Below, in pieces: positions 9,350 through 16,808 of a DNA stretch of 46,164 nucleotides. The stretch covers positions 1 through 46,164 of the forward strand of contig CAJQOL010000027.1 of NCBI GenBank assembly GCA_905479925.1, in the 5' to 3' direction. The stretch's first letter is position 1. Each line of letters opens with the position of its first letter. This DNA is from an uncultured Kangiellaceae bacterium. GTDB taxonomy: Bacteria > Pseudomonadota > Gammaproteobacteria > Enterobacterales > Kangiellaceae. Below the pieces are notes generated by a model. The model ran no database searches and had not been told where the DNA came from. It saw only the letters and a program-made list of their open reading frames with translations. Both the position numbers and the translations under genes were made by a program.

Positions 9350-10180
9350 TTAGTCTAGAATTAGCAGTTGCGGGTCTAAACGGACGCCTTTCCAATTTAA
9401 CCGCCAGTCTAAATGTGGCCCAGTTGCACGTCCTGTAGCGCCGATGGTCCCAATTACCTCGCCTTGCTTAACCGATTGCCCTGCAGTCACATCAACCGAG
9501 TTAAGATGAATATAGGTACTGTTGATCCCAAAACCGTGGTCAATAATTATTGTGCCGCCCGAATAGAATAAATCGGGCTCGACTAATGTGATTACTCCGT
9601 CGGCAGGAGCTACAACTGGCGTCCCTGTCTTGTTAGCAATATCCAATCCAAAGTGAGGCCGCTTCGGTTCTCCATTAAGTATTCGCTGACTGCCATAAAC
9701 GCCTGAAATTCTGCCATTAGCGGGCAGAATGAATGCCATCAAAAAAGAATTTTGTTCAGACCATACGGTGCGCGCAGATGCGACTCTCTGTGCTTCTTTT
9801 TTTATACGTGTTAGTGTTTCTTTTGACCGAGGATTGACCTTTTCTTTCGGTAAGCCGTCGACCCTCTCTATATTCCATTTTCTCTGTTTGATGGTGATGG
9901 GATATTTAGTTTTCTCGGAGTTAGAAACTATGGTTAACACCGCGTCACCTTCGAATTCTCGTCCTACACCAAAGACAAACTCGCCGGTCTCGGTTAATAC
10001 CAACGGTTTTCCCTGGAATATAACTTGCCCGTCAATCAGCATACGGCCAACAATCATACTGCCCTGTTGTGGTTCTTTGGTAAAAATTTGAACCAATGGC
10101 TGCTTCGCACTTGAAATAGCTGACAAAGTGCATAATAACGTCAAGATAACTACCTTAAACCAGCTATTTGTATTGATCAT
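9350..10180 (-). CDS. Secreted M23 (LytM-type) peptidase family protein
   Basis: 276 residues with a signal peptide (cleavage likely after SAISSA, residue 25). The first half holds a beta-rich domain ending ERVDGLPKEKVNP, and the C-terminal half is a LytM/M23 domain: GVYGSQRILNG, HFGLDIA (His176, Asp180), YIHL (His225) and GPHLDWRLNW (His256). M23 enzymes use HxxxD plus HxH for zinc and catalysis; here the last motif is HLD rather than HLH. I recall the same HLDW form in related proteobacterial proteins, so it may be a subfamily trait, not a defect. The likely role is peptidoglycan endopeptidase or, if inactive, an amidase activator. GGAG lies 6 bases before the ATG. It sits 51 bp after gltX on the same strand. 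Confidence 0.85.
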   Translation of the reverse strand: MINTNSWFKVVILTLLCTLSAISSAKQPLVQIFTKEPQQGSMIVGRMLIDGQVIFQGKPLVLTETGEFVFGVGREFEGDAVLTIVSNSEKTKYPITIKQRKWNIERVDGLPKEKVNPRSKETLTRIKKEAQRVASARTVWSEQNSFLMAFILPANGRISGVYGSQRILNGEPKRPHFGLDIANKTGTPVVAPADGVITLVEPDLFYSGGTIIIDHGFGINSTYIHLNSVDVTAGQSVKQGEVIGTIGATGRATGPHLDWRLNWKGVRLDPQLLILD

Positions 10181-10231
10181 TCGTTCTCCGTTAATTGACT
10201 TAGTCTTTGATAGTCATATAGAACTGTTTTT

Positions 10232-11653
10232 TTAGTTCGATTCCTGCAGGCGTCTCTCAATAAACTCTAACGCCATTGCCACCCTACTGAGTGTTCGCTC
10301 TTTACCTACCCAGCAAAGCGTCAGGTCGATGGCCGGTGACATTCCTGCGCCGGTGGCAGCGACTCTTAGTGGCATCCCAACTTTGCCCATACCAATATCT
10401 AACTCTTCAGCCGTTTGATTGACGGCATTCTGAATGTTTTCATTATTCCAGTTGTTAATAGCCTCAAATTTACTTTTTATGAGTTCGAGTGCATCTTTTG
10501 CAACCGGTCTAAGATGCTTTTTTGCTGCTTTGGCGTCAAATTCACTAAAATCACAATAATAGGGTTTTATCGCAGCAACAAGCTCAACCAGTGTATGTGC
10601 CCTTTCTGCAAACTCAGGAATTAAGTCTGAAACATCAGGCCCGGCGGTTAAGTCAACAGACTGATTATCCGCATGCCACTGTAGCTCCGGCATTATGGCA
10701 TCGATACTTGAAGATTTTATATATTGTTGATTTAACCAGCGAAGCTTATCGGTATTAAAAGCCGATGGAGCTTTGTTAATGTTGTTGATATCAAACAGCG
10801 TTTTCATTTCTTCTATGCTAAAAACTTCTTGGTCGCCGTGGGACCAACCTAAACGGACTAAATAATTCAGAACCGCCTCAGGTAAAAATCCATCATCACG
10901 GTATTGCATAACACTTACCGCTCCGTGTCGTTTAGAAAGTTTCTTACCGTCGTCGCCTAAAATCATAGGCACGTGACCGTACTGCGGAGGCTTGGCGCCT
11001 AGAGCATTAAAAATGTTAATTTGCCTCGGCGTATTGTTTAAGTGATCATCACCTCTGATAACCTGGGTAATCTGCATATCCATATCATCTATTACGACGG
11101 TAAAGTTGTAGGTTGGTGAACCATCGGTACGAGCAATAATCAGGTCATCTAGTTCATCATTTGAAAAAGTAATATCGCCTTTTACAACGTCAGAGAACGA
11201 TACTTCGCCCTGTTGCGGATTTTTGAAACGAATGACGTGATCTTGTCCTAAATCTCGTTCGTCGTCAGTTAAACCTCTGCATTTGCCATCATAACGCGGT
11301 TTTTGTTTGCTTTGCATTTGTGTTTCTCTTAGAGCGTCAAGACGTTCTCTAGAGCAAAAACAGGGATAAGCCTTATCTTCCGTTACTAATTCATTGATAA
11401 CGGACTTATATCGATCAAAGCGCTCAGTTTGGTAGATTGGACCTTCATCCCAATTTAGATCGAGCCATTCCATACCGTCCATGATCGCTTTTACAGCTTC
11501 AGGTGTAGAGCGTTCTAAATCGGTATCTTCAATACGAAGAACAAATTGTCCGTCATTCGCCCTAGCGTGAAGCCATGAATATAGCGCCGTTCTAGCGCCA
11601 CCGACATGAAGGTAGCCAGTTGGAGACGGGGCGAAACGAGTTTTTACAGACAT
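10232..11653 (-). CDS. gltX: Glutamyl-tRNA synthetase
   Basis: 473 residues, the normal bacterial GluRS length (471 in E. coli). Class I signatures are present: [13 protein letters not shown] (HIGH-type motif at 16-19) and GKKLSKRHG (KMSKS-type motif near 238-242). The cysteine set of the zinc-bearing insertion is visible at C98, C100 and C125, as in the E. coli enzyme. IEDTD at 41-45 and the [11 protein letters not shown] loop near 201 are conserved. It charges tRNA-Glu with glutamate in the cytoplasm for protein synthesis and for tetrapyrrole precursors. It diverges from the tRNA-Val gene, with 165 bp between them. Confidence 0.97.
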   Translation of the reverse strand: MSVKTRFAPSPTGYLHVGGARTALYSWLHARANDGQFVLRIEDTDLERSTPEAVKAIMDGMEWLDLNWDEGPIYQTERFDRYKSVINELVTEDKAYPCFCSRERLDALRETQMQSKQKPRYDGKCRGLTDDERDLGQDHVIRFKNPQQGEVSFSDVVKGDITFSNDELDDLIIARTDGSPTYNFTVVIDDMDMQITQVIRGDDHLNNTPRQINIFNALGAKPPQYGHVPMILGDDGKKLSKRHGAVSVMQYRDDGFLPEAVLNYLVRLGWSHGDQEVFSIEEMKTLFDINNINKAPSAFNTDKLRWLNQQYIKSSSIDAIMPELQWHADNQSVDLTAGPDVSDLIPEFAERAHTLVELVAAIKPYYCDFSEFDAKAAKKHLRPVAKDALELIKSKFEAINNWNNENIQNAVNQTAEELDIGMGKVGMPLRVAATGAGMSPAIDLTLCWVGKERTLSRVAMALEFIERRLQESN

Positions 11654-11735
11654 ATATAAATCACTTATTGGTTAGAAATTTTGAACAGCGGCTATTCTAA
11701 CAAAACCCCCACGAAAAAAATATTTAAATTAGGGG

Positions 11736-11764
11736 TTGACCGACCGAATAATTATCTCTAGAAT
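11736..11764 (+). promoter_or_regulatory. Sigma-70 promoter of tRNA-Val with GC-rich discriminator
   Basis: TTGACC (11736-11741) and TAGAAT (11759-11764) are separated by exactly 17 bases, a near-consensus sigma-70 pair. The -10 box is followed at once by GCGCCCC, the GC-rich discriminator typical of stable-RNA promoters under stringent control. Transcription should begin about 11771, leaving a leader of about 48 bases, with the palindrome TTTCTTAAGAAA (11804-11815) just before the tRNA. Confidence 0.85.
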
Positions 11765-11818
11765 GCGCCCCTCTTGAGACAGACATTGAGCAGTTAAAGA
11801 TGTTTTCTTAAGAAAGAT

Positions 11819-11894
11819 GGGACTTTAGCTCAGTTGGGAGAGCATCGCCCTTACAAGGCGAGGGTCAGTGGTTCGAGCCCACTAAGTCCCACCA
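11819..11894 (+). tRNA. tRNA-Val (anticodon TAC)
   Basis: 76 bases including an encoded CCA. The acceptor stem GGGACTT pairs with AAGTCCC, followed by discriminator A and CCA. The D arm contains TAGCTCAGTTGGGAGAGCA. The anticodon stem TCGCC/GGCGA carries the loop CTTACAA, with anticodon TAC at its centre reading GUA valine codons. The T arm has GTTCGAGCC. All arms fold without mismatch by eye. It is expressed from its own promoter and closed by a strong terminator, as a single-tRNA unit. Confidence 0.97.
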
Positions 11895-11900
11895 TATACT

Positions 11901-11935
11901 AAAAAACCGTAATCGATTGATTACGGTTTTTTTTT
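11901..11935 (+). terminator. Intrinsic terminator, usable on both strands
   Basis: CCGTAATC (11907-11914), loop GATT, GATTACGG (11919-11926), flanked by six A on the left and nine T on the right, 7 bases after tRNA-Val. Because the left flank gives a run of T on the minus strand, the same hairpin can also end the convergent GH31-GH13 transcript that stops at 12005. Confidence 0.9.
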
Positions 11936-12004
11936 GCTTATTTTTTAAGCGGCTAGAAAATGCGGTACTAGCAATTATCCTTGGTTCAGATAACTGCCTC
12001 CTTA

Positions 12005-14023
12005 TCAGTTACATTTTGGCCCGACCCTGAGTACTTTCGACTCCATGGCGTTTAAGGTTATATCCACTGAGAAGGACTCGGACGTAGCAGTTAGACGATA
12101 TTCCTGTTTAGTTATCGCAGACTCGCCGGGTTGCTTGCTTAAAGCTAACAGGTCGGTCATTTGATAACAGTTTTGCTCAAGGGACCAAAGCGTCTTTAGT
12201 TTCATAGGAATTTCTAGTTCTATAAGGCCTGTTGCTGATTTTGAGAAATTACTGACGATGATTAGACGATTCTCCTCATGCCAGCGGACGAACGAAAACT
12301 GCTGCTGTCCATAGTTCGATTTTGCGGCGATGTTAAGTCTGTGCAAATCGAGATAGTTACCATTGAAAGCCTGATTATTAGCACTTAATGATAATAATCT
12401 TACATAGAAATCCCTAAGTTCCTTTTCGTTCTCGGTTAATTTTTCTGAATTGTACTGACCTTCGTTATTCCATCGTTTAAGGCTCGGTAATCCCCAATAA
12501 TCAAAAATAGTGGTTCTGGTCGGGTCGCCAAACCCGGCATCGCCATCGCCAGCTTCCCCGAGGGCTTGTGCAAAATAAAGCATAGTCGGCGCTGTTCCTA
12601 TTAACGCAGACGCTGTCATCGCTGGCATTCCCATTCTTGCATCCCCTGCAAAATCGGCACTCGCTATTCGTTGTTCATCATGATTTTCTAAGAAATGCAG
12701 TAGATGTGAGTCGATGTCAGCGAACTTTTCGGTAATCGGCAGCAAGTCTTCAGTCATTGTTTTACCTTGCATGACCGTTTTAAGTGTGTCGTAAAAATCC
12801 ACCTTATCATATAGAAAGTCCATTTTTCCGAGCTTTATAAAATCTCTGTACAAGCTCGGGTTGTATACTTCTGCGATAAGTGTTGCTTCTGGATTGTGAT
12901 GTTTTATAGAAGCATTTAAGTAGCTCCAAAACTCAACCGGAACCATTTCCGCCATATCATAACGAAACCCATCTATCCCTAGCTCAGTCCAATAAATGAC
13001 GATATCGCGAAATTTAATCCAGGAGTTAGGGATATCTTTGCCTAGCCAAAACTCATAATGTTCTTGGTGGGGTTTGTTTGCATAGTCCTTTGGTAGTTGT
13101 GGAAAGTCGTAGCTACCGTCCGGCCGAACGCCATAATTAACTTTTATGGTTTCGTACCAGTCATTGATATTGGGTTGTGCCAAACGAGACCCGTTACCGG
13201 TCCATTTGGCTGGAGACTCTTTAAATTGACCGTCCGATAATAAATGCGATTCACCGTTTAATGGTAAATAACCATCATTAGATTGAGGCACTTTAAAGTC
13301 ATAACCCGGTACATAATAAAAGTCGTTATCGCGAGAATATTCTAGTGATGTGTCGTCTGACTCTCCAAAATCAACAACCCCGTCTGGCTTAGTTAACGAA
13401 TGATAATCTCGAGCAATGTGGTTCGGGACAATATCGATGATGACTTTCATCCCATGTTTGTGGGTTCGTTCGATTAACGCCTTAAACTCTTCTAGTCTTT
13501 TAGCGGGGTTAATTGCTAAATCAGGGTTTACGTTGTAGTAATCTTTAATCGCGTAAGGCGACCCTGCTCTGCCCTTTACAATATCGGGGTCGTCATTGGA
13601 GATGCCAAACCGAGTATAATCTCTAATCACTGCGTGATGAGGTACACCGGTATACCAGACGTGAGTGACACCAAACTCTTTGATCCCTTGAAGTGCCTGG
13701 TCAGTAAAATCATCAAATTTACCGACGCCGTTCTCTTCAATGGTTCCCCAGGGTTTGTTAGTAGTATTGGTATTACCAAATAAACGTGTAAATACCTGAT
13801 AGATTACAGGTTTGCCGCCACTGTTTACCTGCTCAGCCTTATCGAGCACCGGGCTCTCAATTTTAGCTTGATTAGCACTTAGAGATTGTTGCGCTAGAGC
13901 ATCCTTCGATTGCTCTTTTGGCTGACAGCTAGCGATCAAAAAAACACTTACGAACACTGCAGTGAGTCTGAGGACAATCTGTTTTAGTTGGTTTAGACTG
14001 CAATTGTTTTTAATTGATAACAT
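12005..14023 (-). CDS. Lipoprotein alpha-amylase family enzyme (GH13)
   Basis: About 672 residues. In-frame ATGs exist at 14035, 14026 and 14023; the last has GGA at the best distance and is chosen. A signal peptide ends in lipobox LIASC (Cys33), so it is a lipoprotein; the next residues are QPK, not an Asp that would retain it in the inner membrane. GH13 regions: DIVPNH (197-202), GFRYDMAE with nucleophile Asp356, LIAEVY with acid Glu385, and LENHDE with Asp449. A C-terminal beta domain ends at 672. The enzyme should cut alpha-1,4-linked glucans or transfer maltosyl units in the periplasm or at the cell surface; exact specificity is not readable. It starts 20 bases after the GH31 gene, an operon pair sharing the operator at 16653. 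Confidence 0.9.
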   Translation of the reverse strand: MLSIKNNCSLNQLKQIVLRLTAVFVSVFLIASCQPKEQSKDALAQQSLSANQAKIESPVLDKAEQVNSGGKPVIYQVFTRLFGNTNTTNKPWGTIEENGVGKFDDFTDQALQGIKEFGVTHVWYTGVPHHAVIRDYTRFGISNDDPDIVKGRAGSPYAIKDYYNVNPDLAINPAKRLEEFKALIERTHKHGMKVIIDIVPNHIARDYHSLTKPDGVVDFGESDDTSLEYSRDNDFYYVPGYDFKVPQSNDGYLPLNGESHLLSDGQFKESPAKWTGNGSRLAQPNINDWYETIKVNYGVRPDGSYDFPQLPKDYANKPHQEHYEFWLGKDIPNSWIKFRDIVIYWTELGIDGFRYDMAEMVPVEFWSYLNASIKHHNPEATLIAEVYNPSLYRDFIKLGKMDFLYDKVDFYDTLKTVMQGKTMTEDLLPITEKFADIDSHLLHFLENHDEQRIASADFAGDARMGMPAMTASALIGTAPTMLYFAQALGEAGDGDAGFGDPTRTTIFDYWGLPSLKRWNNEGQYNSEKLTENEKELRDFYVRLLSLSANNQAFNGNYLDLHRLNIAAKSNYGQQQFSFVRWHEENRLIIVSNFSKSATGLIELEIPMKLKTLWSLEQNCYQMTDLLALSKQPGESAITKQEYRLTATSESFSVDITLNAMESKVLRVGPKCN

Positions 14024-14043
14024 CATTATTTCCATTTTCAGTA

Positions 14044-16533
14044 TTAATTGCCTTGTATGATTATATCGGTCGACTGATGGTCCCAGTCCATTTCAATCTG
14101 CAGAACCCGATCAGTTTGGTCGTACCGCCAATTATTTTTGCTCAACGTTTTTTCGTTAAAATGAATTGTTTCAGGCGCCGCAGACCAATTGTGAACCATT
14201 AGCTTTATCTTTCTTTTTTCGGGCATTTTAGAGTAACTACCTTTCACTCGTTTAAGGCTGATAGTTAACTGATTTGAGTGGCTTTTACTTTGTATCGCTT
14301 TGAAGTTTAGTAGTTCATATTTTTGCTCGCTGATTGACTGTCGATAACGTCCATCATCTTCATACATTTCAAAAGTCGATTGCTTTACGGTTTGGTCAAA
14401 ATAATAACGGAGCGTGAGTTCTTCTGAAGAGTAATCTTGAGTAGTATTTATTGAATTAATCATTGGTATAAAAGAACCGGCCTTCACAACAACCGGAATA
14501 TTTTCCAATGATATTGGTATCTCTACTGACTGGTTTCCTTGGTATCGCTTATCCGACCAAAAATCAAACCAAACCCCACTAGGTAGGGCCACCGTTTGAC
14601 TTGTCTTGTTTGGCTCGGTTACCGGCGAAACTAAAAACGAATCTCCCCAGAAATATTGGTCGCTTACATCATAAAGGTTGAGGTCTTTTGGATTATCAAA
14701 AAACATTGGCCGCATCAACGGTATACCTGTTGTCGAATTCTGGTACGCGAGCGTATAAATGTATGGCAGAAGCTGATAACGTAATCGAATAAAGTTTGCC
14801 ACAATATCTCTTGTTTGTTTATCGTGAAAAACGGGTTCGGGAGCAATGTTATCTTGAGCGTGTGGTCTGAAAACCGGTTGAAATGCACCAAATTGTAGCC
14901 AACGTATATAGAGTTCTTTGTTGAAGGTTTCTCCACCGGCAAATCCCCCCAGATCGGAATGTGTATACGCAAGCCCGGAAAGTCCCATTTGTAACGATAG
15001 TTCGACCTGTGGTTTTAGTCCCCCCCATGAACGGGAGACATCACCGGTCCAAGGAATCATGCCAAATCGCTGAGAGCCCGCAAAACCCGAGCGCATCATA
15101 ATAAAAGGGCGTTTGTTGGGTTGTTCGCTGATTTGGTTTTGGTAAACCAACTTGGCCCATTGGTGGCCGTAGGCATTGTGAATTTCATCCGCTCTTACCG
15201 TACGCTGAATGTCTGACCTAAAGTGCAGTGCGTCGTCAGGATGAACTTCGGGCTCTCCAAGATCGCCCCATACCCCAGCGACCCCTTGTTTAGTTAGGTC
15301 ACTGTATATACTTGAAAACCATTGAGCGGCGTTATCATCAAAAACGTCAATAAGTCCGGTATTGCCAAAATAAAAATCATAGGTCCTTGGTTGTCCGTTA
15401 ATGTCCTTGGCGAGAACCGATTGTTCAACCGCTTGTTTCCATTTTGAGCTATCACGCAGAATAAATGGTTCTGTAATTAAAATGGTTTTTATACCTTTGG
15501 CATTAAGAGAATCAATCATGTTCTTAGGGTTAGGAAAGGACTCTTTGTCCCATTCTAAATTTCCCATAAAACCCTTAATATCTTTACCAAACCAATATAA
15601 ATCAATAATCACCGCATCTAATGGAATATCAAACTGTTCAAACTTATCAACAACATCCATGACCTCTGCTTGGCTTCTGTAACCAAATCTTGATGCAAAA
15701 TTACCCAATGCCCATCTAGGGGGTAATGGCTGAGATCCGGTGACAGATACATAGCCCTTCAATAGATCGGGATAGGAATCTGCCGCGAATACTGTATAGG
15801 CTTGTCTTCCCCCTACTGACTCGAAAGAAAGTTGCTCAGGGTTACTTTTGCCAATATCTAGGTGGCCACTAGCGGCGTTGTCATAAAGAATAGCGTAGGA
15901 TTTACTGGAGAAAATCAGAGGTAAACTAAAGTACATCTGATGGGATTCTGTAGAGTAACCATAATGAGCTCGGTTATAAAGCGGTAGCTTATAACCTCGC
16001 CTATCCATTCCTAATACGCGCTCTCCTCCACCAAGAATTTTCTCGCCGTCATCCAACGAAAAGGTAAATCCGGATGTTGATTTTTTCTTCTCAATCAATA
16101 GCTGTTTGGTTAATAGTTTAGTTTTCCAAAAGAACGATATTTGCAGAGTTTTTTTGTTAATAACCGCGCGCACCTTTCCATTTGCTAGCTGTAGCTCAGA
16201 CTGCCCGTCTTTAACGATTATGGATTGTCGTTTTGTTTGTGGATTTAGCGCAAAAGATGGCTTTTCATATTCGCCCTTTCTAACATGCTCGACTGAAATA
16301 GAGCCTTCCGCATATGAGCTAAGTTTAATTATCCTATCAGAGGCTAAAATCGTCAGTTGATTTTCGCTAATGGTATGTTCTAGATAAACAGGGCTTGGGG
16401 AATGGGGATTTGTCTCTTGCGCGCGCGCATCAAAAGGAGCACAAGCAAGCGCAACAATTAGAATTAGCCCTGTAGTTAGCCATTGCTTAGATAAAATATA
16501 TTGTTCTATTTTGAAGATCGTGTTGGAAGTCAC
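14044..16533 (-). CDS. Exported alpha-glucosidase, glycoside hydrolase family 31
   Basis: 829 residues. The N-terminus has a hydrophobic segment (18-32) and an AxA site (DARA/QE near 38), giving a periplasmic or secreted protein. GH31 signatures: GVWGDLGEPEV with nucleophile Asp424 in the WxDxxE motif, WTGDVSRSWGGL with acid/base Asp498, plus IDLYWFG near 310 and the conserved FRPHAQ around 558. The beta-sandwich N-terminal domain and the C-terminal domains fit the family's usual 750-900 residues. It should release glucose from the non-reducing ends of maltodextrins; alpha-xylosidase or other GH31 activities cannot be excluded by sequence, but the starch context favours alpha-glucosidase. First gene of an operon with the lipoprotein GH13 enzyme and divergent from the 952-residue amylase. 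Confidence 0.92.
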   Translation of the reverse strand: MTSNTIFKIEQYILSKQWLTTGLILIVALACAPFDARAQETNPHSPSPVYLEHTISENQLTILASDRIIKLSSYAEGSISVEHVRKGEYEKPSFALNPQTKRQSIIVKDGQSELQLANGKVRAVINKKTLQISFFWKTKLLTKQLLIEKKKSTSGFTFSLDDGEKILGGGERVLGMDRRGYKLPLYNRAHYGYSTESHQMYFSLPLIFSSKSYAILYDNAASGHLDIGKSNPEQLSFESVGGRQAYTVFAADSYPDLLKGYVSVTGSQPLPPRWALGNFASRFGYRSQAEVMDVVDKFEQFDIPLDAVIIDLYWFGKDIKGFMGNLEWDKESFPNPKNMIDSLNAKGIKTILITEPFILRDSSKWKQAVEQSVLAKDINGQPRTYDFYFGNTGLIDVFDDNAAQWFSSIYSDLTKQGVAGVWGDLGEPEVHPDDALHFRSDIQRTVRADEIHNAYGHQWAKLVYQNQISEQPNKRPFIMMRSGFAGSQRFGMIPWTGDVSRSWGGLKPQVELSLQMGLSGLAYTHSDLGGFAGGETFNKELYIRWLQFGAFQPVFRPHAQDNIAPEPVFHDKQTRDIVANFIRLRYQLLPYIYTLAYQNSTTGIPLMRPMFFDNPKDLNLYDVSDQYFWGDSFLVSPVTEPNKTSQTVALPSGVWFDFWSDKRYQGNQSVEIPISLENIPVVVKAGSFIPMINSINTTQDYSSEELTLRYYFDQTVKQSTFEMYEDDGRYRQSISEQKYELLNFKAIQSKSHSNQLTISLKRVKGSYSKMPEKRKIKLMVHNWSAAPETIHFNEKTLSKNNWRYDQTDRVLQIEMDWDHQSTDIIIQGN

Positions 16534-16652
16534 TTTATCTGTAGTCTCTTTGTAATCGCGATTTAATCAAAACCCACTATCCAAGAGCTAGGAAAGCGCA
16601 TTGGAACCTACAGCTTGTAGCGCAAACAAAGAAAAATCAACCATCGATGCTA

Positions 16653-16666
16653 TGCATACGTATTCA
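16653..16666. promoter_or_regulatory. LacI-family operator, divergent amylase promoter region
   Basis: TGCATACGTATTCA, an imperfect palindrome with a central CG step as in LacI/GalR-family operators. The 15-mer TGCATACGTATTCAA recurs exactly at 32992, and a perfect version is at 34830. It lies in the 275-base gap between the GH31 start (16533) and the 952-residue amylase start (16809), so it could control both directions. Promoter boxes in this gap are not clear to me. Confidence 0.75.
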
Positions 16667-16808
16667 ACAAGGAACACTTTGGAACTGTTTGCTCGATCAA
16701 TTATTCTTTTCGTGTCATGCCAACGATAAGACTCGTAATCTCTATCGTGTTATTAGCAAACTAAATGGGACATGATGAAATAAGATAGAAAAACAGGGGT
16801 CCCTTTCA

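Noticed and set aside
14715-14972. 85-codon minus-strand frame inside the GH31 gene
   Set aside because: It is an out-of-frame shadow of a clearly conserved GH31 coding sequence.
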